A stretch of 64,000 nucleotides of DNA from Paracoccus jeotgali (lineage in GTDB: Bacteria > Pseudomonadota > Alphaproteobacteria > Rhodobacterales > Rhodobacteraceae): assembly GCF_002865605.1 (NCBI RefSeq), contig NZ_CP025584.1:85226-149225 (forward strand). The letters run 5' to 3'. Under the pieces are notes generated by a model. It was given only the letters and a program-made list of their open reading frames with translations. It ran no database searches and was not told the DNA's origin. Shown in pieces: positions 19,403-27,965 of this stretch (its first letter is position 1; each line of letters begins with the position of its first letter). Both the position numbers and the translations under genes were made by a program.

Positions 19403-19716
19403 GAGCCCTTCCCGATCCGGCGCGCGCCATGCTGGCGGCGGATAACCATGCCTTCGCGCGCCTCGACCATGCATGCCTGCACATTCGGGAGGCCGTCGAT
19501 GGTCACGAGGCAGTCGAAACAGACCCCCATCATGCAGAAGGGGGTGCGCCCTGCCCCGCTCACAGGGGTGGTGCGTGTTGCGGCAGAATCCCGCCCCAGT
19601 AATGCGGCGGCGACGCTTTCCCCCGGGCGAGCCAGCACCTCTGCGCCCTCGAAACTCATTCGGATACTGCGCGGGACCACGCCCGGTGCGTCATGAAAGC
19701 GCGAAGCGGCGTTCAT
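19399..19716 (-). CDS. Small 2Fe-2S ferredoxin-like subunit (HcnA-like)
   Basis: This 105-residue protein has four cysteines in plant-type ferredoxin spacing: PFCMMGVCFDCLVTIDG followed by VQACMV. HcnA and the small subunits of multi-subunit amine dehydrogenases look the same. It overlaps the catalytic-subunit gene upstream by 26 bp and the large FAD subunit downstream by 4 bp, so the three are a single translational unit. Expected to be the electron link within the complex. Confidence 0.83.
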   Translation of the reverse strand: MNAASRFHDAPGVVPRSIRMSFEGAEVLARPGESVAAALLGRDSAATRTTPVSGAGRTPFCMMGVCFDCLVTIDGLPNVQACMVEAREGMVIRRQHGARRIGKGS

Positions 19717-20797
19717 CGAAAGCCTCTAGCTTCGGGGCCGCGGGATCCTCGTCGATCCACTCGGCCAGCCGCGTCGCATGCAGCGGTGCCAGCGTCACCC
19801 CGCTGTGGCAGGTGACGAGAAACGCGCCAGGGTAATCGGTGGAGCGCTGATAGATCGGATAGCCGTCAGGCGTCATCACCCGCAGCGCCGCCCACGACCG
19901 CAGCACGCGGATATCGGCCAGTCTGGGCCAAACCTGCACAGCGTGTTGCGCCAGCCCGACCATATGCTCAGTAGTCTCGACATCATTTTCGGCTTCTGCC
20001 TTGGTGCCGCCAATCTGCAGTCCGCCCTCATCCACCTGCCGGATCGTGCTAGACAGGAACGGCAGGCGGTCGGCAACCCGCTCGGTAATCAGCAACTCCC
20101 CTTGCTGCGCGCGGATCGGCGCGCAGAACCCGAGTTGGGGACCGAGATGCGCGGCACCCAAGCCCGCGCAGAGAACAACCCGGCTGACGCAGATCGTCTC
20201 ACCGTTTTCGCGAAGGATCTCGAAGCCCTCAGCTTTCGCACGCACCGACGCCACACGCGCGTCTCCGACGAAACGAACGCCCTCTGCCTGACCTGCCTTG
20301 CGCAGCGCGACATGCAGCCGCAGCGGATTTACATGCCCGTCCAGCGGGCAAAATGTCGCTCCAACCACCGCGCGACCTATTCCGGGCAACCGGTGCGAAA
20401 GATCGCCTTGGCTTAAGCACTCGAAGGAAAAGCCTTCACCCAGAGCAGCGGCTTGCTGGCGCAGTTCCTGACCAAAGCCTTCAAACTCGCGGGCGTCGGT
20501 GAAAAATTCGTATCCGCCCTGTTGGCACAGGGCGACATCAATCCCTGTCAGTGACGACAGCCAGTCGGCGAAACCGGCCCAAGCCTGCGCTGCCTGAAAA
20601 GACCAACGGGCATAAGGAGCGTGCCCGGCGCCCTTTCCCTGCAACCAGACAAGACCGAAATTGCCCTGCGTAGCGCGCATGTCCTGGTCGCTCCCATCCA
20701 GCACCAGCACATTATGCCCGCGCGTGGCGAGGCCCAAAGCCACGGCCAGCCCGACGATGCCGCCGCCGATAATTGCCGTGGGTGATTGTGGGACCAT
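19691..20797 (-). CDS. FAD-dependent amine/opine dehydrogenase catalytic subunit (OoxB/NoxB/HcnC-like)
   Basis: This 368-residue member of the D-amino-acid-oxidase (DAO) superfamily starts with TAIIGGGIVGLAVALGLATRG and LDGSDQDMRATQGNFG, and ends with the substrate-side region LVTCHSGVTLAPLHATRLAEW. OoxB, NoxB and HcnC share this fold. It is the first gene of the ten-gene operon and presumably cleaves a secondary amine, such as an opine, to an amino acid and a keto acid. Sarcosine, glycine or hydroxyproline oxidation are alternatives on fold alone; arginase and ornithine cyclodeaminase downstream favour an arginine-containing opine. Confidence 0.8.
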   Translation of the reverse strand: MVPQSPTAIIGGGIVGLAVALGLATRGHNVLVLDGSDQDMRATQGNFGLVWLQGKGAGHAPYARWSFQAAQAWAGFADWLSSLTGIDVALCQQGGYEFFTDAREFEGFGQELRQQAAALGEGFSFECLSQGDLSHRLPGIGRAVVGATFCPLDGHVNPLRLHVALRKAGQAEGVRFVGDARVASVRAKAEGFEILRENGETICVSRVVLCAGLGAAHLGPQLGFCAPIRAQQGELLITERVADRLPFLSSTIRQVDEGGLQIGGTKAEAENDVETTEHMVGLAQHAVQVWPRLADIRVLRSWAALRVMTPDGYPIYQRSTDYPGAFLVTCHSGVTLAPLHATRLAEWIDEDPAAPKLEAFDERRFALS

Positions 20798-20843
20798 GGT
20801 CGCATCTCCTCCCCTGTCACATGGCGGAATCGCGTTCGATATG

Positions 20844-20860
20844 TAAAATCGGAAATTTTA
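20844..20860. promoter_or_regulatory. Palindromic candidate LysR operator
   Basis: TAAAATCGGAAATTTTA is an inverted repeat with 6-base arms and a 5-base spacer. It lies in the 95-bp divergent promoter region between the LysR gene and the opine-type operon, the normal place for a LysR binding site. A T-rich, dyad LysR box is expected there. Confidence 0.5.
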
Positions 20861-20892
20861 TGCTACACATGTTCAAATACTATGAGTTGGAC

Positions 20893-21795
20893 ATGAAACT
20901 CTCCCACCGCCAGATCGAGGCCTTTCGCGCCATCATTGAGAGCGGGTCTGTCACCGCGGCCGCTGATCTGCTGTTTGTGACCCAGCCGTCGGTCAGTCGC
21001 CTGCTGGCGGACTTGGAGGCTGAACTGGGGTTCTCGCTGTTTGCCAGGATTGGGCGCAGCCTGACCCCAACACCTGAGGCGAACGCGCTCTACGAGGAGG
21101 TCAGACGCTCATATGTCGGCTTGCAGGAGGTCTCTCGCGTGGCGGACGATATCAGGAGGTATCGCAGCGGTAGCCTTAAAATCGCTGCCATGCCCGCACT
21201 GGGCCTGAGCTTTCTGCCGTCCATTGTCGCCCAGTTTCTGGCAGAACGGACAGGAATAGCCGTCTCGCTTCGGGTTCGCAGTTCGCATGCCGTCGTTCAA
21301 CATGTAAGTTCGCAGCAGTTCGACATCGGCTTCAGCGCGTTGGACGTGGACCTTCCCGCCATTCGGCGCGAGCCTCTGGGAACCTTGCCTATGCTGGCGG
21401 TGCTACCGCCAAACCACGTCTTGTGCGAGAAGCAGGTGCTTGAACCCAGAGACTTCCACGGCAAACCCTTCATCGCCCTTGGAAGCGAGATAAGCACCCG
21501 GTCGGACACAGATCATTTCTTCTCGTTGGCGAAAGTGCGGCCTCTTGTGGTCGCCGAAGCGCAGCTGTCATTCTCTATCTGTGCAATGGTTGCCGGAGGA
21601 GCCGGAATGTCGATTGTCGAACCCGTTACGGCCCGACATTGTGCCGAACTGGGGCTGGTCGAAGTCCGACCCCTGTCGCCTGAACAGCCCTTTACCTATG
21701 ACATGCTTACCCCTGCTCTTCGTCCTTCGTCGCGCCTCGTGGGCGACCTCGCGGCGAGGGTAAAAGAGAGGTTCCTGGCGCTTGGCTCTGGATAG
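20893..21795 (+). CDS. LysR-family regulator of the opine-type operon (OccR/NocR-like)
   Basis: The 300-residue protein has the LysR HTH at its N-terminus (HRQIEAFRAIIESGSVTAAA, then VTQPSVSRLLADLE) and a periplasmic-binding-like effector domain. ATG 20893 gives the usual N-terminus; ATG 20860 would overlap the palindrome. It is divergent from the operon that starts at 20797, the standard arrangement for a LysR activator and its target, and matches the OccR/NocR position in Ti plasmids. The effector is likely the imported opine; inference from context. Confidence 0.85.
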   Translation: MKLSHRQIEAFRAIIESGSVTAAADLLFVTQPSVSRLLADLEAELGFSLFARIGRSLTPTPEANALYEEVRRSYVGLQEVSRVADDIRRYRSGSLKIAAMPALGLSFLPSIVAQFLAERTGIAVSLRVRSSHAVVQHVSSQQFDIGFSALDVDLPAIRREPLGTLPMLAVLPPNHVLCEKQVLEPRDFHGKPFIALGSEISTRSDTDHFFSLAKVRPLVVAEAQLSFSICAMVAGGAGMSIVEPVTARHCAELGLVEVRPLSPEQPFTYDMLTPALRPSSRLVGDLAARVKERFLALGSG

Positions 21796-22021
21796 AAACG
21801 ACGCCTTTTGCGCCTTTCCCTATCCGTCACCCTCCCTTTCATCTGAGAGCCGGAACCCCTCGCCTTCTGCGCCACCTTCGAGGAGAGATGAACCTGAAGG
21901 CCGAGGGTGCCGCAGTCGCTCGGCCGCTACGAGGTTGAAGACGATATTGCTCTCGCCCCCTGCAACGCTGTAGGTCGTCGCGGCCGTAGCGCCTTTGATG
22001 AGTGCTGCTGCACGCGGTCTT

Positions 22022-22483
22022 CTACTCTGAGGACGACGATCCGATGGCGCCCGTTACCTCCAACAGCACGGGTGCGTTTCGCGGGAGGCGGCTGACGCCG
22101 ATCACCGAGCGCGGATGACGGCCACGCTCACCCAGGGCGGAGATAAAGACCCGCGACGCTGCATCGGCGATCGCCGAAATATCGACCTCGGCCCCGCTGT
22201 CGCCAACAGCGACATAGGCAGTCATGCGCATGATACGTTCGATCCGCTCACCCGGCGCCTGTTGCCGCGTCAGCCAGGCGAGCGCCTGCGCCGCGGCGAT
22301 CTCTGCGCTTTTCTGCGCTGTCGGCAGGTCGACATCTTCACCGCAACGACCGACGGCATGTAGCTGGTTGTGAGCGGTCTTCGCGATCTGTCCTGCAACC
22401 ATGACGATCCGGTCGTGGCGCGAAGCCAAGATATATTCGTAATCCGTCCCAATTGGCTCAGGTAGAGGAAAGGCTGTGTTCAT
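22022..22483 (-). CDS. YjgF/RidA-like protein, long form
   Basis: This 153-residue protein belongs to the longer branch of the RidA superfamily (PF14588-like): DRIVMVAGQIAKT, GRCGEDVDLPTAQKSAEIAA and an ending RHPRSVIGVSRLPRNAPVLLEV. ATG 22483 overlaps the stop of the TRAP permease gene by ATGA. It ends a three-gene unit (TAXI receptor, permease, RidA), suggesting that a transported substrate is turned into a reactive imine or enamine. The exact activity of this branch is unclear. Confidence 0.75.
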   Translation of the reverse strand: MNTAFPLPEPIGTDYEYILASRHDRIVMVAGQIAKTAHNQLHAVGRCGEDVDLPTAQKSAEIAAAQALAWLTRQQAPGERIERIMRMTAYVAVGDSGAEVDISAIADAASRVFISALGERGRHPRSVIGVSRLPRNAPVLLEVTGAIGSSSSE

Positions 22484-24414
22484 GACGAGTGGACCCTTGA
22501 AATTTGGCGCGACTGGTGGCGCTGAAAGCCATAGATGCCGGCGAGGACGAGCCCGCCTGCAAGGGTGGACAGAACGTCCGGATGGATCATCATGACCGCT
22601 GCAAGGACCAGAACGACCCGAGTCGCCCAAGTCAGCCGTGCGCCGAACAGCCACCCGACAACGACCGCAGACAGGGCGGCGACAGCCACGACGGATCGCA
22701 AGAGCGTATAGAGCAAGTCTACGCTTAGCTCCGGCGTCAGAAGTACCGTGTTCGACACGAACATGAACGGGATGATGTATATTGGCAGCCCGATCAGAAA
22801 CGCGGTCCATCCGACCCGTGTCGCAGTTTCGCCGGCGATGGGGGCGGCGGCGTAGGCTGCGACTGCAAGCGGCGGCGTGATCTGGCCCAGAACAGCGTAA
22901 TAGAACACGAACATATGGGCGGCCAGCGGATCGGCACCAAGCTTGACCAGCGCGGGCGCGACGAGCGTCGCCTGAACGATATAGGCGGCGGTGGTCGGCA
23001 TCCCCATGCCAAAGATGAATGACGCGATCATCGCCAGAAGCAGCGCGATATCCAGCGACCCACCGGAGAAGCTTGTGACCAAGGCGCTGAACTTGAAACC
23101 GAGGCCCGAGATCTGAACGATCCCGACAATGATGCCCGCTGACGCACAGGCCGCAGCGACGACGACGGCGCCTTCCACACCGAGCCGGATCCCGGCAACC
23201 TGCTGCCGCCAGCCGACAAACGTGGATGGCCTGAGATAGGGGGTCACGAAGGCGGCGATGACACCAAAGAAAGCGCTGAAGCCGGCTGAATATCCCTGAA
23301 GCATCAGCACCACCAGGATGACGACCGGGATCAGGAAGGTCCACCCGCCCAGGAGGACGGCCCGTGTCGATCCAGCCTCGGCCCGGTCAAGCGGCTGAAG
23401 GTTCAGCTTGATCGACGCCAAGTGAACGGCAAGTAGCAATGCAACATAAAACAACGCTGCCGGGATGATGGCCGCTGCAGCGACCTCAAGATAGCTGATG
23501 CCTAGAATGCCGGCCATCAAAAAGGCCGCAGCCCCCATGATCGGAGGGGTCAGCTGTCCGCCGGTCGAGGCGATGGCTTCGACCGCGCCGGCGAAGCGGC
23601 GTGGGTAGCCAAGTTTGAGCATCATCGGGATGGTCAGTGAACCCGTGGTGGCCACATTCGCCACGGCGCTGCCCGACATCATGCCCATCAGACCGCTTGC
23701 GACAACCGCAATTTTCGCGGGCCCCCCACGGCTTTGGCCGGTCATCGCGCGGGTGATGGTGATGAAGAAGTCACCGCCGCCGGCGACCTGAAGCACCGCA
23801 CCGAACATCACGAACAAAAAGATATACTCCGCCGAGACACCAAGCGCGGTGCCGAAGAGCCCTTCGAAGCTGAAATACATCTGGTCGACAAATTCATTGA
23901 TGCTGACGCCACCATGCGCCAGGGGGCGCAGCCAACTGACAAAACGCAGTTCCGGCCCGACGAAAGCGTAAACGATAAAGATCAGGCATAGCCAGACGAT
24001 CGCCATGCCAAGACTGCGCCGCGTGGCTTCAAGCACAACAAATATTGCGCCCATCGCCACGAACAGCTCGAGAGTCGAAGCCTCAAGTGTCCAAGGCGGT
24101 CGCACGGCAATCGAGCTGTGATAGAGAGCGGCGTAGCCGAGTGTGCCGATGGCGAGGGCGACCAGAGCGCTATTGATCAGCCTCCCGAAGATGCCGCGCC
24201 CGACCGGGTGAAGCAAAAAGATGATGACCACCGCAAACAAGATATGAACCGCACGCAGGAGCAGGTTCGGCGCCAGCCACAGCGGCGATGCCGCTAGCAG
24301 GTGAAACGCCGTCATGGCGAGCGACAAAGCGGTGATGACTCCGTCGCGAAGCTTGTTTTCCACCTGCGCTCGGGCAACAGGAAGCGGCGCGACAGGGACT
24401 GGTGCAGTGGTCAT
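22480..24414 (-). CDS. TRAP transporter fused 4TM/12TM permease
   Basis: The 644-residue membrane protein joins a DctQ-like N-terminal half with a DctM-like C-terminal half, the usual form that works with TAXI receptors. DctM landmarks are VASGLMGMMSGSAVANVATTG, listed by its key GSAVAN residues, PPIMGAAAFLMA and FGMGMPTTAAYI. It lies 20 bases downstream of the TAXI gene and overlaps the RidA-like gene. The substrate is unknown; TAXI systems for glutamate and other organic anions are known. Confidence 0.88.
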   Translation of the reverse strand: MTTAPVPVAPLPVARAQVENKLRDGVITALSLAMTAFHLLAASPLWLAPNLLLRAVHILFAVVIIFLLHPVGRGIFGRLINSALVALAIGTLGYAALYHSSIAVRPPWTLEASTLELFVAMGAIFVVLEATRRSLGMAIVWLCLIFIVYAFVGPELRFVSWLRPLAHGGVSINEFVDQMYFSFEGLFGTALGVSAEYIFLFVMFGAVLQVAGGGDFFITITRAMTGQSRGGPAKIAVVASGLMGMMSGSAVANVATTGSLTIPMMLKLGYPRRFAGAVEAIASTGGQLTPPIMGAAAFLMAGILGISYLEVAAAAIIPAALFYVALLLAVHLASIKLNLQPLDRAEAGSTRAVLLGGWTFLIPVVILVVLMLQGYSAGFSAFFGVIAAFVTPYLRPSTFVGWRQQVAGIRLGVEGAVVVAAACASAGIIVGIVQISGLGFKFSALVTSFSGGSLDIALLLAMIASFIFGMGMPTTAAYIVQATLVAPALVKLGADPLAAHMFVFYYAVLGQITPPLAVAAYAAAPIAGETATRVGWTAFLIGLPIYIIPFMFVSNTVLLTPELSVDLLYTLLRSVVAVAALSAVVVGWLFGARLTWATRVVLVLAAVMMIHPDVLSTLAGGLVLAGIYGFQRHQSRQISRVHSS

Positions 24415-24434
24415 CGTCAGAAGCCTCTCAATCG

Positions 24435-25451
24435 TCAGGTGCCGAGGGCAGAGTCGCCAACGGCGATGTCCTGCTCTTCGAAGTATTTTCGTGCCCCCGG
24501 ATGCACGGGCACCACCATTCCTTTTCCGACCGTCTCTTCAGTCATGTGTTTCAGTAGCGAATGGGCCGCATACAGATCCTCGCGGTTTTCCCAGAGTTGC
24601 TTGACGATGTCGTAGGCAATGTCGTCAGGCATGTCGGCCTTTGCGAAAAGAATGGTATTGGTGCCCACTGTTTCAGCCGGTTCGTCCTGTCCGCCGAACA
24701 GACCCGCAGGCAGCGTCACACGCTCGAAGCCCCCGCCGCTTTCACCCAGAAACTTCTCAAGGACAGCGCCGTCGAATGACAGTGTGCGCATCGGGCGCAC
24801 GGTTTCATTCTGCAGAATGGTCGGATGCGGCCACAGGGAAAGCCACATCACTGCGTCAAGCTGCCCGTTGCTCAGTGCCTCCTGAGATTCTGCCCAGCTG
24901 AGCGGATGCAGTTTGCCGCCGTTCGCTTCGATGTCACCGGGGGTCATGCCGGCGGCGGCCAACAGGTTTTCGAACACGAGCCATGACGTCTGTCCGGGCT
25001 GGCCCGCGCTGACTTGCTTGCCGCGCAGATCTTCCAGAGTGCGGATATCAGACCGCGCATCGACCCAAATCTGTATCGCGCTCTGCATCAGTGTCATCAT
25101 GCCGCGCACGTTGCGGACTGGCGACTCGGGCGTCGCCGGATCACGGCCCTCCCAAGCATCAAGAGCGTTGTTGGCCGATGTGATCCCGAGATCGGCCTTG
25201 CCCGCTCCGACGCGAAGCAGGTTCGGCCCAGACCCGCCGGGCTGCACGTCGATGATGGAGTCGGGGAAGATCTGTGACAGCATGCTTGCAATGGCGGTGC
25301 CCACGATGCCGAACACACCACCTGACGGGCCACCGCCGATGGTCAAAAAATCCGGGCCTGCGGCAAACGCGCCGCGTGGCATGCTGGCGGCAACGAACGC
25401 GGCCGCAGCGGTGGTGCCCATGAATGATCGTCTGCTGAACCTGCTGGTCAT
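24435..25451 (-). CDS. TAXI-family TRAP solute receptor
   Basis: The 338-residue precursor starts with a twin-arginine signal (RFSRRSFMGTTAAAAFVAA), so export by Tat is likely. TIGGGPSGGVFGIVGTAIA and KADLGITSANNALDAWEG are typical of the TAXI family. ATG 25451 is preferred because the signal peptide starts there and GGGAGG lies upstream; 30 further residues of open frame are not signal-like. It supplies the fused permease encoded downstream. Confidence 0.87.
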   Translation of the reverse strand: MTSRFSRRSFMGTTAAAAFVAASMPRGAFAAGPDFLTIGGGPSGGVFGIVGTAIASMLSQIFPDSIIDVQPGGSGPNLLRVGAGKADLGITSANNALDAWEGRDPATPESPVRNVRGMMTLMQSAIQIWVDARSDIRTLEDLRGKQVSAGQPGQTSWLVFENLLAAAGMTPGDIEANGGKLHPLSWAESQEALSNGQLDAVMWLSLWPHPTILQNETVRPMRTLSFDGAVLEKFLGESGGGFERVTLPAGLFGGQDEPAETVGTNTILFAKADMPDDIAYDIVKQLWENREDLYAAHSLLKHMTEETVGKGMVVPVHPGARKYFEEQDIAVGDSALGT

Positions 25452-25559
25452 TTGAACCTCCCTCGACGCCCGAACTGCGGGTCGGGCCTGAAATGCAGTG
25501 ATGCACCAGTGCCACACGGTTCTTGGATTACAATCAATCAAAAAGAAATGATGGGCATT

Positions 25560-26468
25560 TCAGTTATCTTGAATCTCGCCCAGCACCAGGTCTGCGCGCT
25601 CTGCGACGCTGTCCACCACCGCCTGCTCAAACGCGCGCGCGACCGGCGGTAGTTCGGCCTGCATCCGGGTCAGGATGTTCACGCGCCGGACGGTGTGCGG
25701 GTAGGCGAGCGGCAGAAACAGCAGGCCATCAGCATCCCTGTCGATCGTCAGTTTCGGCAGGATCGTTATGCCTACATCCGCCCTGACCATCCCCAATACT
25801 GATCCGGTGTTCCGGATCCGCAGGAAAGCCGCGTCGTCCATGGCTCGAAATTCCGGATCGTCGATCTGAGCACCGGTCGCATTAGAGATCAGCGTGAATG
25901 GCTGCAAATCTGACCATTCCAGGTCGCGGCGCAGCGTCCGCAACGGATGATCTGCACGACACACCACCCCGAACCGATCCGTAAACAGATGCCGGGCGCT
26001 GATCGCCGACATGCCGATCCTGCTGGAAGCAAACCCGATATCGATGCGCTGCATTTCGACCTCTCGAAGGACTGTCGCCGAGTCCATGTCCCGGATGTGA
26101 ATGATCACGTCGGGGCGGTCGCGCATGAAAGCTTGAACAACGGTAGGCAGCAGCACGGTCGTAACGGACGGTACGGCGCCGATCCTCACAATGCCGACGC
26201 GCGCTTTGGCGAAGGCGGTGATCGTCTCGACGCAATGGGCGAATTGCTCCACCTCTCGCCGCCCCTCAATCAAGGTGAAGCGTCCAAGCGCCGTCAGTCT
26301 ATTCTTCCTGTCGCTTTCGAACAGGGGCGAGCCGAGATGGTCTTCGAGTTGCTTCAGGGACATGGACACAGCTGACGGAGTCCGTCCGAGCCGCTCGGCA
26401 GCATCACTGAGGTTGCCGAGTTCTGCCACGGCCACGAAGTTACGCAGCATCTCGATCTTGATCGCCAT
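25560..26468 (-). CDS. LysR-family transcriptional regulator
   Basis: This 302-residue LysR protein has the HTH segment IEMLRNFVAVAELGNLSDAA followed by RTPSAVSMSLKQLEDHLG and a type 2 effector domain. It lies between the TAXI-TRAP genes (same strand, 108 bp downstream) and the divergent dipeptidase gene. The start codons of this gene and the dipeptidase are only about 104 bp apart, so one promoter region could serve both. It probably controls the dipeptidase/RidA unit, the TRAP unit, or both. Confidence 0.83.
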   Translation of the reverse strand: MAIKIEMLRNFVAVAELGNLSDAAERLGRTPSAVSMSLKQLEDHLGSPLFESDRKNRLTALGRFTLIEGRREVEQFAHCVETITAFAKARVGIVRIGAVPSVTTVLLPTVVQAFMRDRPDVIIHIRDMDSATVLREVEMQRIDIGFASSRIGMSAISARHLFTDRFGVVCRADHPLRTLRRDLEWSDLQPFTLISNATGAQIDDPEFRAMDDAAFLRIRNTGSVLGMVRADVGITILPKLTIDRDADGLLFLPLAYPHTVRRVNILTRMQAELPPVARAFEQAVVDSVAERADLVLGEIQDN

Positions 26469-26572
26469 ACTTAAACGCGCCTCAAATACGGTTCAGATAT
26501 TTGAACGTGACTGAAGCCGAGCGAGAGGGCAACGTCTTACCGAACTCTGACCAGCCAGCGAGGAGCCTGCCC

Positions 26573-27595
26573 GTGTCCCCACCGCACCTGATCGATGGCC
26601 TGCAATATGCCAACTGGTCCGAAAAGATCTTTCGCCAGATGCGCGATGGCGGTGTCGATGCGGTCCATGTGACCATCGCCTATCATGAAGACTTCCGTGA
26701 AACAGTGCGCAACATCACGGACTGGAACCTTCGCTTCCAGCGCCATTCTGATCTGATCATGCAGGCTTTCACCGGCGATGATATCCGCCATGCGCGCGCA
26801 ACCGGCCGGACAGCGATCATTTTCGGTTTCCAGACACCTGCCCCGATCGAAGCCGATATCGGCCTGGTCGAGGTCGTCCACCGGCTGGGCGCGCGGTTCA
26901 TGCAGTTATCGTATAACAACCAGTCGCTGCTGGCGACTGGTTGTTATGAAGCGGAGGACCCGGGCCTGACGCGTATGGGCCGGCAAGTGGTGACAGAAAT
27001 GAACCGGGTCGGGCTTGTTGTTGATATGAGCCATTCGGCAGACCGCTCTACCCTGGATGCGATTGCCCATTCACAGCGCCCCATCGCCATCACGCATGCC
27101 AACCCGGCGAAGTGGCATCCGGCACGGCGTAACAAGTCCGACACGGTGCTGCGTGCACTGGCGGAAAGCGGCGGAATGCTGGGGCTTTCGCTCTATCCGC
27201 ATCATTTGAGGGACGGCAGCGCGTGCACGCTGCAATCCTTCTGCGATATGGTCGCCCGGACGGCCGAGTTGATGAGCGTCGACCAGATCGGCATTGGCAG
27301 CGATCTGTGTCAGGATCAGCCTGACAGTGTCGTCGAATGGATGCGCGTTGGTCGCTGGACACGCGAAATTGATTATGGCGAGGGCTCGGCAAGTGCTGCC
27401 GGCTTCCCCGATCAACCCGATTGGTTCACCGACAACCGCAGCCTGCCGGGACTGGCCGACGGATTGCGAAATGCAGGGTTCTCGCAAGAGGAGGCAGACA
27501 AGATCATGGGCGACAACTGGCTGCACTTCTTCGACCGGAACTTCGGACCTCTCTCTGACGACCGAACCAATTACACGTCGGCCGCGCGTGCTTGA
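26573..27595 (+). CDS. Membrane dipeptidase (peptidase M19) relative
   Basis: This 340-residue M19-family protein has the conserved core GLTRMGRQVVTEMNRVGL, VVDMSHSADRSTL and AITHANPAKWHPARRN, with the two His positions of the renal-dipeptidase zinc site. The N-terminal family motif DGHND is replaced by IDGLQYANW, so the HxD metal ligands are missing. GTG 26573 is chosen as the start because AGGAG lies 8 bases before it; TTG 26501 is possible but lacks a ribosome site. A RidA gene follows after 16 bases. The substrate may be a small amide or lactam rather than a dipeptide. Confidence 0.8.
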   Translation: MSPPHLIDGLQYANWSEKIFRQMRDGGVDAVHVTIAYHEDFRETVRNITDWNLRFQRHSDLIMQAFTGDDIRHARATGRTAIIFGFQTPAPIEADIGLVEVVHRLGARFMQLSYNNQSLLATGCYEAEDPGLTRMGRQVVTEMNRVGLVVDMSHSADRSTLDAIAHSQRPIAITHANPAKWHPARRNKSDTVLRALAESGGMLGLSLYPHHLRDGSACTLQSFCDMVARTAELMSVDQIGIGSDLCQDQPDSVVEWMRVGRWTREIDYGEGSASAAGFPDQPDWFTDNRSLPGLADGLRNAGFSQEEADKIMGDNWLHFFDRNFGPLSDDRTNYTSAARA

Positions 27596-27611
27596 GTCAG
27601 GAGGAAAGTTC

Positions 27612-27965
27612 ATGTCTGTAATCCGGTCCAACCCTGGCGCACGCATGAGTGAAGCGGCGCGTATCGGCGACATTGTCTTTCTGGCAGGGCAGGTGCCAGA
27701 CGACCTGACCGCCGACGTAGCCACCCAGACGCGTCAGGTGCTGGCGAATATTGATCGAGTCCTCGCAAAAATGGGCTGTTCAAAGGCGGACCTGGCCTCG
27801 GTTCAGGTCTGGCTCAATGATATCAGTGATATTGGCATCATGAACCGCGTCTGGGATGAATGGGTGGATCGCGACAACCCACCGGCGCGCGCCACGGGCG
27901 GTGTTCGGCTAGCGCGTGCCGGGATGGCTGTCGAAATGATCGCAATTGCGAGCGCCAGGAAGTAA
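27612..27965 (+). CDS. RidA-family enamine/imine deaminase
   Basis: The 117-residue protein has the RidA features GDIVFLAGQVPDDLTADV, VLANIDRVLAKMGCSKADL, a tryptophan-rich NRVWDEWVD region and a final Arg-containing ARATGGVRLARAGMAVEM. AGGAGG lies before the ATG and the gene follows the dipeptidase relative by 16 bases. It is the third RidA-family gene within 14 kb. Its likely role is clearance of an imine or enamine formed by the neighbouring pathway. Confidence 0.85.
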   Translation: MSVIRSNPGARMSEAARIGDIVFLAGQVPDDLTADVATQTRQVLANIDRVLAKMGCSKADLASVQVWLNDISDIGIMNRVWDEWVDRDNPPARATGGVRLARAGMAVEMIAIASARK

